Numbered from the stretch's first letter, positions 9,720 to 20,981 are shown. The stretch is 64,000 bases of DNA from Chryseobacterium tructae (GCF_030409875.1 NZ_JAUFQR010000001.1:2790001-2854000), one strand, 5' to 3'. Notes: generated by a model not told the origin, from the letters alone. A program made the numbers and translations.

Positions 9720-10835
9720 TTATCTTTTTTGAGTTAATTGATTAATTAAATTAACGACTGTATCTCTTCTAAATTCATCAATATTTGAATGATTTACTGC
9801 TGAAGATTTAGTCTGCCCGGGAGGATAAAAAACTCGTCCAGTATCATTAACATTTTCTACAACCGTCGAATTTCTAGGTGAAGTAATCAAAGGAGAACCA
9901 TGTGACCTTAATGAAGCGGTCTGTTCATTAGTTTGATAAAAACCATAGGCATTTTTCACATTCCAATGAACATAAGTATTTATTTCGTCAGATTTTGGCC
10001 CGTTTGCAGGATCAACAACTAACAAAATTTCAACAGGAACACCTCTTTTTGCAAGCGCTCTTTGCATTTCTAAAATACCTACACCTCCTTGACTATAGCC
10101 GTATAATGCAATTTTATCTCCATTATTATACGCTTCTTGAAGTGTATTTGCCCATCCATCAATAATTGATTGCTTAGTTTTGGAATTAGCCCAATAAGGC
10201 CAATTTTCATAAGAAACCGTTGTATTGTCTTTCTTAACATTATTTGCAATGTACTTAGTTGTACTTGACACTTGACCGTAAGAGGTTTTTCCTGTTGGAT
10301 CCAAATCTGCACCACCGAACATTAATACTCTATAGTATGGAGGATTTCCATCGCTAACAGAATTCCCATTTCCATCAGAAAAATTTCCATTTCCATCGTT
10401 TGTCCATGTAGTTTTTCCCCCAGTAGACTTACTCATCATTTCATCTATAAATGATTTAGAAAGCATCCCATCAGGATCAATATTAACGATTGGATTATTT
10501 ACAGCATAATTATAAGGTGTATGTCTTCGTAATTTTTCCGCCAGCGGATCAATCACTCCCCATCTTCCTAAATCCGGCATATACATTCTCGCTCCATAAT
10601 CATCCATTCCTGTCTCCTGCAACTCTTTACCGTTGTACTTATAATTTTTATAAGTACTCTGTCCAAAAAATGCATTTCCTGACTTCAAATGATTCATTCC
10701 AAATGGGTAATAATCATTGGCATCGGTGATTTCAAGTGCGCCTGCGCTGTTTCTTCCAAAACTTATTCTCACATTGCCAAGGTGATCTCTATATTGATAG
10801 ATATAACGATTTTCCAAGATGAAAAACTTTTGCAA
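9720..10835 (-). CDS. Orphan RHS cassette with alpha/beta-hydrolase (lipase-like) tip
   Basis: About 371 residues. Residues 9-123 are RHS core ([39 protein letters not shown]). The tip (about 124-371) has a serine-hydrolase pattern: nucleophile S248 in G-Y-S-Q-G-G, acid D275 in V-V-D-P-A-N-G and H349 in A-V-N-H-S-N. This order and spacing suit a Tle-like lipase or esterase toxin. RHS homology begins abruptly at about 10817 and the only upstream start is a TTG, so it is an orphan tip without its own N-terminus or signal peptide. A small membrane protein follows as candidate immunity. Confidence 0.8.
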   Translation of the reverse strand: MQKFFILENRYIYQYRDHLGNVRISFGRNSAGALEITDANDYYPFGMNHLKSGNAFFGQSTYKNYKYNGKELQETGMDDYGARMYMPDLGRWGVIDPLAEKLRRHTPYNYAVNNPIVNIDPDGMLSKSFIDEMMSKSTGGKTTWTNDGNGNFSDGNGNSVSDGNPPYYRVLMFGGADLDPTGKTSYGQVSSTTKYIANNVKKDNTTVSYENWPYWANSKTKQSIIDGWANTLQEAYNNGDKIALYGYSQGGVGILEMQRALAKRGVPVEILLVVDPANGPKSDEINTYVHWNVKNAYGFYQTNEQTASLRSHGSPLITSPRNSTVVENVNDTGRVFYPPGQTKSSAVNHSNIDEFRRDTVVNLINQLTQKR

Positions 10836-10865
10836 GATTCACAATGGTTTCTTTGTTATTGAAAG

Positions 10866-10897
10866 CACGAGCATGATGCTAGCGCTAGCGGAGGGAG
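10866..10897. repeat. REP-like palindromic element
   Basis: CACGAGCATGATGCT followed by AGCGCTAGCGGAGGG. The first half is a palindrome (AGCATGATGCT). It is nearly the same as 12390-12420 and lies directly upstream of an orphan cassette. Confidence 0.6.
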
Positions 10898-10919
10898 GAC
10901 TATCTACTACTATATTTTA

Positions 10920-11273
10920 TTATTGACATACATACAATCCCTTCACAAATTCAGAATAATATAAACTATGATTAGGAGGAAGGATAAAATCACCCACTTC
11001 CATTAAATAAGTATTCCCATCATTTTGATGAGGGATAGTTACTTCAAACATTACTATATTATATTTTTTACCCTTATGGATTTTCAACCCGCTATCACAA
11101 GCATCCTTTTTATAGGAAAAGAAATAATCTATCTTCTTTGTTTTTATATTTTTAAATTTAAATACATAAGATTTTTCGACTTCAATTATTTTCTTAATCC
11201 TAATCTCTATTCTTTGTTGGGAATATAGAGATAAATTTATAATGAGTGCTAGAATCAATTTAATCTTTTTCAT
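10920..11273 (-). CDS. Secreted small protein, candidate immunity to HExxE tip
   Basis: About 117 residues. I choose the second Met (11273), which gives M-K-K-I-K-L-I-L-A-L and a signal peptide ending near L-Y-S-Q-Q. The mature part is Lys-rich and beta-strand-like, with two cysteines (C-D-S-G in the middle and a C-terminal Y-V-C-Q). It begins 9 bases after the stop of the cassette at 11283. No known family is recognised. Position and export signal suggest a periplasmic immunity protein. Confidence 0.55.
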   Translation of the reverse strand: MKKIKLILALIINLSLYSQQRIEIRIKKIIEVEKSYVFKFKNIKTKKIDYFFSYKKDACDSGLKIHKGKKYNIVMFEVTIPHQNDGNTYLMEVGDFILPPNHSLYYSEFVKGLYVCQ

Positions 11274-11282
11274 ACTCAATGT

Positions 11283-12340
11283 TTAATTTCTTATTCTAAT
11301 GTCTTTTGCTGTTGCAACAGGTACTTTAGTAACGCTTGTCACTGTCTTTCTTTTATGAGGTGTACCATCACTTTTAATTAAAGGTGTTGTTTTTGTAATA
11401 TTGATGTAAGTAGTTACTGTTCCAAATTTAGTACCTCCAATCGTTGCATCTATAGAGTCAGTGCTCTGCGAAATCTTATAATTGTTATGTGTAGGATCTA
11501 ATCGCTTTGCAGCATTATGTGCGTCAAGGTATGGTTTTTCACTCAAATCTCCTCCAATTCCAAACCCAGGTGTTCCTGGATTATTTTTCCCTGCAATATA
11601 GGACTCAAGTATTTCGTGTAGCACAGTTCCTCCTTTTGGCCTTCCAGTAGCGTTCTCAATTATTTCTGCCTGATTAGGATTCATAATTTGATTTGTCTGA
11701 ACAATACCATTATCATCTATTTCACTCCCTCCAAAAGCTCCTCCTAAATCGGTGTATTATCAACACTATTTGAACTTGTTGCATCTAAGTTGACCATAAC
11801 AGAGGAATCATTTGTTGCCTCTAGCAATTTTAATTCAGCAGCTGTTGCTGTTGCACCGTTTTTAATACTTCCAGTAACTTTTCCCTTTGAATCCATTGCT
11901 AAATCAAGATTTCCTGCTTTTGCTTGGAGTTGCTCAAATGCTTTGTCTTTAAGATCTCCCGAAATTATGACATCATAGTTTTGCATTCCATCTGGATCGA
12001 TAAACCTAATTGGGTTATTGTAAGCATAAGTGTAAGTAGACCAACGTCTGGAAGTTTCCGCTAGCGGATCAACAACTCCCCATCTTCCCAGATCCGGCAT
12101 ATACATCCTTGCTCCATAATCATACATATCAGTCTCTTGCAACTCTTTCCCATTGTACTTGTCACTATATAATCCACCAAAATTGGAAGCACCAAACATT
12201 CCCAAATATATAGTTTAATCCAAATGGGTAATAGTTATTAGTATCTGTAACTTCAAGAACTCCTGTGCTGTTTTTTGCAAAGCTCACCCTCGTATTTCCT
12301 AAGTGATCTTTATATTGGTAAATATAACTATTTTCTAAGC
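11283..12340 (-). CDS. Orphan RHS cassette with HExxE peptidase-like tip, two frameshifts
   Basis: Three frames join into one cassette. RHS core starts at about 12335 ([12 protein letters not shown]), continues ([26 protein letters not shown]) and leads into a tip of about 200 residues. Breaks lie near 12205 and near 11750, where one more C in a CC pair joins V-D-N-T-P to D-L-G-G-A-F-G-G. The tip contains V-L-H-E-I-L-E-S-Y and, about 35 residues later, D-A-H-N-A-A-K-R, an H-E-x-x-E plus A-H pattern resembling the tip at 7155. A metallopeptidase-like fold is my inference. No N-terminal RHS part or signal peptide exists, and a terminator lies directly upstream. Confidence 0.75.
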
Positions 12341-12345
12341 TAAGT

Positions 12346-12380
12346 AAAAAAGCCATTGCTGATCTAGCAATGGCTTTTTT
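12346..12380 (-). terminator. Strong terminator upstream of orphan cassette
   Basis: AAAAAAGCCATTGCT and AGCAATGGCTTTTTT arms, perfect over 15 bases, with loop GATCT. It ends transcription of the minus-strand gene at 12427-12861 and so isolates the next cassette from upstream transcription. Confidence 0.9.
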
Positions 12381-12389
12381 ATTATAGGA

Positions 12390-12420
12390 CACGAGCATGA
12401 TGCTCGCGCCAGCGAGGGGG
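12390..12420. repeat. REP-like palindromic element
   Basis: CACGAGCATGATGCTCGCG followed by CCAGCGAGGGGG. The central GAGCATGATGCTC is nearly palindromic. It is a close relative of 10866-10897 and again lies at a cassette boundary. Confidence 0.6.
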
Positions 12421-12426
12421 CCCGAT

Positions 12427-12861
12427 TTAAAGACAAATAATTTCTATCCTACTATTTATTTTATAGCTATCTTTATCTGTAACATTACAAAATATTGGAA
12501 TTTTATCTCCATACCCTACAATACTGATAACATTAGTTACTTTTACTAATTTCCGTTTTAGATTTTCACTCAAATAAGTTGTGTACATCAAATTTGCCTT
12601 AGAGTTTCCTTTGAAAATATAAATCTTAATTTCAAATTTTTTAGTATCATTTTTGTTTAAAAACAATTCCAATTTATCAATTTGATCTTTATCTATAAAA
12701 CGTCCATCCTGATGTCTGAATAAATTTAAAAAAATAGTATCTCCTGATTCCACACTGTCTGGCAAACCAAAACTATAGTTTTTCGTTTGAGAACTATACA
12801 AATTGATTATCAATAATAATACTATTGAAAATATTCTACTTAGATAGATATTGTACTGCAT
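12427..12861 (-). CDS. Exported protein with weak OmpA-C resemblance, candidate immunity
   Basis: The continuous frame runs on from the RHS cassette, but a typical signal peptide starts at the ATG at 12861 ([17 protein letters not shown]), so I place a separate 144-residue gene here. The second half ([28 protein letters not shown]) resembles in outline the OmpA-like C-terminal domain, including the closing N-x-R-I-E-I. The resemblance is weak. Its place after the toxin tip and before a terminator suggests immunity. Confidence 0.55.
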   Translation of the reverse strand: MQYNIYLSRIFSIVLLLIINLYSSQTKNYSFGLPDSVESGDTIFLNLFRHQDGRFIDKDQIDKLELFLNKNDTKKFEIKIYIFKGNSKANLMYTTYLSENLKRKLVKVTNVISIVGYGDKIPIFCNVTDKDSYKINSRIEIICL

Positions 12862-13820
12862 CTTTGTGGTTTGTGTTACTTTACTAGGATTAATTATTCT
12901 TGGCGAATTATACTTGTGGTCCTTACCACTTGTTCCAAATAGCGTAAATCCCCATTTCACTGTAAATGAAGCTTTACTATTAATAATCATTGAAGACTGA
13001 GCATCCCATTTTACTGCTGAAGGAGAGTTTTTATCTGTTTTATCACCAAAGTATTCACGACGGGGAGCATCTTTTAACGTGTTAGACTTTGGAACGTCAA
13101 AATATTGTGCTAAAGTAAAGTTTTTTTCACGTTGATTTTCTCCATCGAGACGTTCTTCAATAACACCAGGAACTGAACTTGCTTCACTTCCATCATAATC
13201 AGGAGTATTAGATAAAAATGTTTGAAACCATCCAGAATCTGAATTTTTATTTGAAGGACTAAAAGTCATTGATATTTCGGGAGAAATAATTCCGTCTTCA
13301 GTACTATTTTCAACCCAAGTATTCATTGTCAGTGAGCCAGAACCGTTAGGAAGATTATAAGTATTTGAATCATCTTTATCACTAGCATAGGAATAACTAG
13401 CTTCTTTGCCTTTATAATTATTATTAAATTCTTTTTGACTATTAGTGTTATTCTCCCAAAATATATCTCCTGTTCTCTTATCTTTAATCCATCCTGTCGC
13501 TTCCCTACCATCAGGATCGATAAACCTAATTGGGTTATTGTAAGCATAAGTGTAAGTAGACCAACCTCTGGAAGTTTCTGCCAACGGATCAACAACGCCC
13601 CATCTACCAATATCTGGCATATACATCCTTGCTCCATAGTCATACATTCCGGTCTCCTGCAGTTCCTTTCCATTGTACTTGTAATTCAAATACCCTCCCA
13701 ATTGCCCCTTAATTCCACCTATGTGGTTTAATCCAAAGTATAGTAGTTGTTGGTATCTATTATCTCAAGAGCGCCTGCACTGTTTTTAGCATAACTTAAT
13801 CTAGCGTTGCCAAGGTGACA
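12862..13820 (-). CDS. Orphan RHS cassette with unrecognised tip, frameshifted
   Basis: RHS core homology starts abruptly at about 13820 ([11 protein letters not shown]). A frame break lies near 13738, where CCAAAGTATAG replaces the CCAAAAGGATAG of the other copies. The core continues ([32 protein letters not shown]). The tip of about 215 residues is rich in Ser, Asn and Asp and ends near [10 protein letters not shown] recognise no catalytic motif. In the sequence as given its frame is fused to the downstream gene; a one-base error near its end would place a stop at 12876. It has no N-terminal RHS domain or signal peptide. Confidence 0.65.
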
Positions 13821-13852
13821 CAATAGATATTCTTTTTTGTTAAGAAACAGAC

Positions 13853-14269
13853 TTATTTTGATCTATTCACATCTATTTTACATTCTTTCATATACCATTT
13901 TCCTTTTGATTTTTCAATTATCGTTTCTACAAATACTTCTTCATTTTGAATTTTATATAATAAATAAAATTTATTTGAACTAACTTTTTGATAATTCCAA
14001 ATTTCTATCCACGTACTTTTATCATTAATATATTTTCTTTCATAGTTCACTTTATAACCAAAACATTTTATTGAACGATTTAAAGGTGCACTTTCTCCTA
14101 TTAACATATTGATAACTTTGCGATCTTCGACTTCAAAATGATAGTATTTCTTTATTTCCGGGCAAATATTTAGTGCTATTTCAAATAAATTTGAATAATC
14201 TTCTTTTGCAACCTCTTTTCTATTGGGGCTACAAGTCATTAATATTATTAATAAATAAATAAATTTCAT
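13853..14269 (-). CDS. Lipoprotein, candidate immunity to the HExxH protease tip
   Basis: A 138-residue lipoprotein (I-L-M-T-C lipobox after a short hydrophobic stretch). The mature domain alternates basic and aromatic residues (C-F-G-Y-K-V-N-Y, I-W-N-Y-Q-K, G-K-W-Y-M-K-E-C) and resembles small beta-sandwich lipoproteins in general, without a family I can name. It starts three bases after the stop of the full-length RHS toxin, so it is the likely immunity gene of the currently expressed tip. Confidence 0.6.
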   Translation of the reverse strand: MKFIYLLIILMTCSPNRKEVAKEDYSNLFEIALNICPEIKKYYHFEVEDRKVINMLIGESAPLNRSIKCFGYKVNYERKYINDKSTWIEIWNYQKVSSNKFYLLYKIQNEEVFVETIIEKSKGKWYMKECKIDVNRSK

Positions 14270-14272
14270 AAT

Positions 14273-17200
14273 TTAATTATTCTTTTTTAAAATATTCTCT
14301 TCTAATTTTTTTTTAAAATCTAATTTATCCTTTTCTTTCTTTTCTTCTATTTTTTTCAATTCCTTCACTAATTCTATATTTTTCTTAAATATTTTTGAAT
14401 TAAAAGCATTTTTAAAATAATTATCATAACTTTTTCTAATTTCTCCAGAATTAGAATACTGAACACTTTCACCAAAAGCTTGTTGCTCAAAAGCTTCCCC
14501 TTGTTCAACCTTATTTTCATGTTCATTAAAGCCAGCAGCATCATTTCCTCTATGAACATCTTCATGCATTATTGTAACTGCAAGTAAAAATATTGCATCT
14601 AATTGTGATTGGTCGGAGAAAGTTGATGCATTATCAGTCGTAATTGCATTTATTTCAAATTTCCCCGAACCTTTCCCATTTGGTGTATACTGTCCAAAAG
14701 CATGTCCAAATAAACCTTTACTTAAACTCAGCATTGGACCTTTTCCATCGGTAAAGTCTTGCATTATCTGAGAATAGCTTAAGTTACCTTTATCCATCAT
14801 ACTTTTAAGTATATTTCTATTTTGAAGTAGCATTTTCGCCATATTTATTGCTCGTTGAATTATAATCCTTTGCTCTTTTGTAGCATTAGGGTCTATAATA
14901 AACCTTCCATCAGGATCAATAAACCTCAAAGGGTTATTGATTACATAATTATATGGTGAATGCCTTCTATATTTCTCTGCAAATGGGTCAACAACACCCC
15001 ATCTTCCAATATCCGGCATATAAATCTCGCTCCATAATCATACATTCCCGTCTCTTGCAGCTCTTTTCCGTTGTACTTATAATTCAAATACCCTCCCAAT
15101 TGCCCCTTAATTCCACCTATGTGGCTTAATCCAAAAGGATAGTAGTTGTTGGCATCTATTATCTCAAGAGCCCCTGCATTGTTTTTAGCATAACTTAATC
15201 TAGCGTTACCAAGGTGATCTCTATATTGATAAATATAACGATTTTCTGTGAAACTGTAAAAACCTTCAGTAGTGGGTACAAAATCAAGAACCCATTCTGG
15301 CTGTTTTGGTTTAAAAACATCCTTATTATTCTCTGCCTTAAAGGCTTCCTGTTCAAATGCAACGCTGATTCTACACCACGGACAAGATCCTGCAACTTCA
15401 TAAAATCTGTATTGAAAACCATCGAGATAATCGGTGATATCATTAGTCTGTGATTGACCTTTTCCGCCACCGCCGGAAGTATTGATCTTACGAAGCTTTA
15501 TCCCATCGGCACGATAAAGGTAACTCAATCCAAAGCTTACAGATCCCCCAAGAGGATTATTCTGAATGATGGAATAAGAATTGGGTAAATTCAAATAATT
15601 ATAATCAATACTTTGGATTCCTTTATCTTTCATAGTCATCATGTTACCATTCAGGTCATAATCAATCATATTGTTTCCTCCTTCATACCCTGTTTCATTC
15701 ATAGCATTCTCAACCACTTTATCCAGACGGTTCCGGTATATTGATAAACAAGATCATCTACTAAGGTAGAGGTTAGCCCGGATATGGGAACAGCTCTTCT
15801 TTTTAGGGTGTTTATATTCCCGTTAAGATCATAGGTAAGATATTCATCAAAATTCCCACTAACACCTGTGGTGGGTTCTTTATAGAAAGCATTGGTCAGT
15901 CTGTTAATGTTGTCATATTCATAATTGTAACGTTTCAACAAATTCTCTGATCCATTGTTCCAGTCTATTTCTGCAACATTACCGTTGTATTTCCCGGTAG
16001 ACTGAGTGTTGACAGGATTATTATATCTTAATTCATACCCAAAAAGTTTCCCATTCAGATTAGCAGGATCATTAATCTTGGTCATCCAGCCTCGGATATT
16101 GTATTTATAATCAATTTGCTGAAGTGGCGAGCCTACAGAAACTCCACCGACTTTCTTAGAAGCCAGTTGCGAAATTTCATTATAGGTATTCTGGGTAAGG
16201 ATTTCCACAGGATTAGAGTCTACCTGATGTTTATGAACCAAAAGCCTGTTCTGGTGATCATACTCAAAACTCTCTGTGATCACTCTTTCTGTATCGGTAT
16301 CTAATCTCTTATGTCGGGTGATGACCTGCTGAGCTACTCCCGCAAAATCCAGTTTAGATTCTGTCTTCGTATACCCACCCAAATGATTGATAGCATACGT
16401 TCCAATCGCTCTTCCTTTGGTATCATAATAGGTATAATTCTTCGTCCAGTTGTCATCTTCAATATTCTTTACCAGGCTCATTACAGGAAGTCCTTTGGTG
16501 CTTCTGCCTTCTGAAGACAATGTTTCTGTTAAAGTAGCTTCTCCCTGAATGGTGGATGGAAATGGAGGATTAAAATTATAACCGGGATAAGTGTCATAAT
16601 AATTGATACTTAGAATGGTTTCTGTATCTACCATGAAATAATTATTGACATAATAAATCGTCATTCCATTTCTGGTAAATCCCTGGGTACTGCGAGGCTC
16701 TGTGATCACTAAGTCTTTAATCAGATCTTGTAAAACAGCTCTTTTGGCAGTAGATGCGAGAACTCCTGTATAAATTACTCTTCCAAAAACATCATACTTT
16801 GTGAGAAGCCATTTACCTTTGGGTGCCATTACGGCATCCTGTGTCAAAATCAGTCTATCAGCTTTATCATACACCATAAACTCCCAGCCTTTACCGGGAA
16901 GTTTCTTTTCTACCAGACGATTTCTGCTATCATAACGATACTGATAACAAAGGGCGTTAAGCAAAGGCTCACCCGTTCCCTTGTTTACTGCTTTGGGCGG
17001 AATTACAAAGGCTAACTGGTCATATTCATTATACACATAATAAGTATCTGCATTTTCAGTAGAATTCACCTTCCTTACCATCAGAGTCTGCCCTCTTCCA
17101 TTCTTAAATTCTACCGTTGGATTTCCGTCTTCATCTGTCACAGTATTTTTATACAATGTTCCGGGAGCATAAGTTGTAGCAGGAGATACACTTAGCTCGC

Positions 17201-17755
17201 TTTTTGTAGCTCCGTTTTCCCATATTGTCTTGGTTGTATATTGGTATACTTCATTGGCCAGATTGGCTTCATATGAAAATCCTACAGGCTTATTTGCCCA
17301 GTCGTTACCTGGCTGAACCTGTTGCAAGATTCTGTCCAAGGGAGATTTTTCCAATACTTTCTCAGAATAGATCTTTTCTGAGCCATAAGAGGTTGTAACA
17401 TTAGATAAAGGATTAGAAATAATAGCACCGTTCTGAGTTCCTGACTGAGGAATGGGTAAATAGTCTTTGACCTGCCTCCCAAACTGATCATATTCGAAAT
17501 GCATAACCACATCTTTTCCTTGGGGAGATGCTTTTACATTTACCACCTGCTTAGGTCTTCCCAAGCCATCAAAATACTGAACAGTCTGAGCTTGTTTAGC
17601 CGCAGGATCACTCTGGCTCTTCTCCTCCAGATAGGTTCTGGTATACACATAATTTCAGTGGAAGATCCGGCTAAACCGCTAGGCAGCTGAACCTGAGCTT
17701 TTATAGTACCCATCAATAGAAGGGTTCCTATGGGGATTATAAGTTTTTTCATCAA
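14273..17755 (-). CDS. Full-length secreted DUF6443/RHS toxin with HExxH metalloprotease tip, three frameshifts
   Basis: Four frames join into a protein of about 1160 residues. It starts with a signal peptide ([10 protein letters not shown], ending I-K-A-Q) and a DUF6443-type segment ([10 protein letters not shown]). YD repeats and a CPWC-containing insert follow, then the RHS core ([28 protein letters not shown]). The last 210 residues are the tip. It holds H-E-D-V-H (14552-14566) with downstream acidic residues, a zincin signature. Breaks near 17655, 15735 and 15029 are each repaired by one added A or T. It lies two bases after the partner gene 17758-20981 and is probably co-transcribed. 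This appears to be the expressed toxin of the locus, analogous in layout to Tc-toxin C subunits. Confidence 0.85.
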
Positions 17756-17757
17756 TT

Positions 17758-20700
17758 TTAGTTTTTATAGTTGTATTTCAGCTCTTTCAATATTTTACCA
17801 TTGGCATCAATCACTTTTTCAAGCCTGTTGGCGGAATCATAAAGATAGGTTTCTCTTATTCCGGATGGCGGGGTGATGCTTCTTACTCCAATTAAGGCAT
17901 CATAACTGTAGGTAGTCACCGTATACCTTGATAAATTGCTTCTGAAGGTTTTGAAGGCATTGAATAAATTGCTCTCGTCATTATTTGACCCGGCAGAGGC
18001 ATCCAAATCGGAGGCATTCACAATGCTGTCGATCAATGATTGTGAAATATTTTCCAATTTTATATTTTCTATCTTAGCAATAGGCTGAGTCTGGTTATAG
18101 CCCCAGATAATGACCGTTGAAATACCATCCTTAGTGGTATACTGTCGGATATTTCCTTTGGAATCATATTTATCATAAGTAATATCAGTAGATGCTACAT
18201 TTTGCAAATCAGTTGAAAGTACAGCATGTGGTAATACTAGACCTGATGTCTTGATATCCGCTTCCGCTTGATTAAATGGATATAATATTTCTGTCTTGCT
18301 AAGCATTTTGCTGTTAACTCCCATGGTCTTGCTTGTTTTGACTTCTAAAGGAACTCCAATCATATTTTTTGAGATCATCAATTGATTCCCTTTTTCATGG
18401 GCATACTGATATTGGGATTCGATAACACTACCATCAGGATCTGTGGTGGTACTTGAGAGAAGCAGATGTGGGAATTCTTTAGAATTTTGGAACTCTTTAT
18501 TTTCTTTTGTAAGAACTGGTTTTCCGTTCAAAATTTTATAATTCCGGGATTCTGCAAGGAATCTTATCCCAGAATCAAATACATAAAAACTGATATTTCC
18601 AAGAAGATCATAAAGGTTTGGAAGATCATTAAACTCATCTACTGTCATTCCCTGGAACTAATAGCAGGCGAGAAACCTTTGTGCAACGCGTAACCAATAT
18701 ATTTTCCATAATTATCCGGAGATAACGTATTTTTTATCCTATACGTCTTATAAGAATAAAGGTTATATTCCTGTAAAGCATTCTCTGCATTATAATATTC
18801 GATTTTGGATGTATGATTTTTCCAATCATCTATTAATCCATAAGAGAATTCATTTTTTAGTGATGAGAAATTAAATTGACTATTGATAAAATTAAAATAT
18901 TTTATCCTTCCATGATTAGTACTATTATCTGAAAGAAATTCATCTACCTGGGTATAAAGCACTGAAGATCCGGGATTCAAAGATTGACTATAATTACCAT
19001 CCGAAGAGATTAAATATTGTTGCATATATTGATATCCTGTTCCCACTCTCACCTTGACAATCCTATCACTTATGAAGGAAGGTAAACCCATCATAATAGC
19101 AGAAGTATATCCTAAACTATCAGACATATAACGGAAGTTTCTTTGTTTTGCGAGATTGGAGGTATAATCATAGTAATTTAAAGTTTTTAATCTTAGTCCT
19201 CCGGCAGCAAATGTTCCTGTTTTCTCTTCTAATTCAAGATACTCCAAACTCATAAAACATTTTTTATCTCCATAATTATCAATCTGAAATTTATATTCTC
19301 CATCATCTAGTAAAGTATTTGTATAAGATACATTATCTGAAAATTGTTTCTTCAATTCGTAGTTCCCAAGGCCGTTTTTCCACCAGATCCTGCCAATGCA
19401 TATACCATTTTCAAATCCTCCAGAAACATTGTTGTAATCTGTATTGAAATAAACATTTCTATTGACCTTTTCTGGATTTAAGGTCACAAATAAAGGCGGA
19501 ATATCAGATTCAATTCCTAAAGTCCGTTGACTAACGACTGTTTTTTTACCATAATAATCGTTATTTTCATAAATAATTTCCACAGAGCCTTTGGTTGGAT
19601 ATTTGATCTTCTTTAGACTCATTGCCTTTGTATAGACTCCTGTAAAATCAGGCTCTCTATTTGCCCCTTTTTCAAATACTGTTCCTTTAAAATAAATGTT
19701 GGGAATTCGGGTCGTTCCGCCTCTGCCGGTATAATACCCCCAATAATCACTAGTATTTGAATTGATAGCAGGTATTCCCATATCTTCATAATATTCAAAC
19801 TCATGAATTTCATCATTTATTTTTATAGATTTAAGTTTCAATCGCTTATTCAAATAGCTATTAGTATTTAAAAAATAGGAGGCAGTAAAATAACCATAGG
19901 AAAGCGTAATCTTTTTAATTACTTTATCCCCTTTGTCAAAGACAATGATTTCATCTAAGCTTTTAGAAGAAGCATTACCAAAAGGTTCCATATCATTACG
20001 GAGAGTATTATATTTAAAAACAATCTTTCCCTGGTCAAATGAAATTTCAGTTAAGAGATTATGGTGTTCTTCTTTGTACGTTTCACAGCTGATATCAACT
20101 ACAGGGAGATAGGCATTTTCAGAGGAAGGACCCGGTATTGGAAAATTTTTCGTTTCAGAAATATTACGAATAATACCACTCTCCATTTGATTATATTTGA
20201 AGAGAATATTGGTTTTGTTTCTGGTTGTAATATTAGAAATTTTATAATTATTAGTTCCAGTAAAATCATTTAAAAGACTAAAACTGGAACATCGGTCTTT
20301 CATCACAAAGTTTAGTGTAGGAGTAAACTCATAAATATTAGATTCAAAGTCCTGAATTTTCATAGGCAGAAAAGAAAGAACCTGAATAGGCTGATAAGGA
20401 ATAAGTCTTGGTTTGAATTCACTATCTCTAAAAAATCTTCCGAATAAACTCCCTAATTTATAATGATACATATCGGGCTGGTTATCATAAACCTGTCCTG
20501 TCTGACTATTTTCGAATAAAGCAGTTATGAAATTATAATGTTGCATGAATCCGGTGTAAGATGACAAATTAATGTAAGAGTAATTAAACGAAGGAAATGC
20601 ATCAGGGTTAGTGGAAGGTATAAAATACTTCTTATCTGGCAAATAAAGCAGTTTGTTATCATCATCGTAACCATGAACCTGTTTGGTCACATCAAATGGA

Positions 20701-20981
20701 ATATTCAATGCCCAGCCCAGCCCCGCTGAACCGGCTCTTTCATCCACTTTTATTCCTCCGGTATTATATGATAAGGAAATCGGAACGTTTACTCCATCTT
20801 GAGAAATTTCAAAAATAGGAATAGAGAAATTAGCTGTTCCGGCCATTTTATCTATTTCCACATCTTTTACTTTGTATAAATTATAAGCATTAGGAGAAGG
20901 AGGAGTCTTGGGTACATCCTGAGCATGAATGATGCAGTATACAAATACCAGGATTGCTAATATTATTTTTTTTCTTTTCAT
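17758..20981 (-). CDS. Secreted TcB/SpvB-like YD-repeat protein, one frameshift
   Basis: About 1075 residues after joining two frames. The break near 18651 is repaired by one A, joining S-S-R-E to M-T-V-D-E-F. A signal peptide (ending I-I-H-A-Q-D) is followed by M-A-G-T-A-N-F-S-I-P-I and L-S-Y-N-T-G-G-I-K-V-D, then A-G-L-G-W-A-L-N, a pattern reminiscent of the start of SpvB/TcB proteins. The rest has long beta-rich YD-like stretches, and it ends with Y-L-Y-D-S-A-N-R-L-E-K-V-I-D without an RHS core or toxin tip. It directly precedes the RHS toxin gene. I infer that the two proteins form a shell together, as Tc B and C subunits do. Confidence 0.8.
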
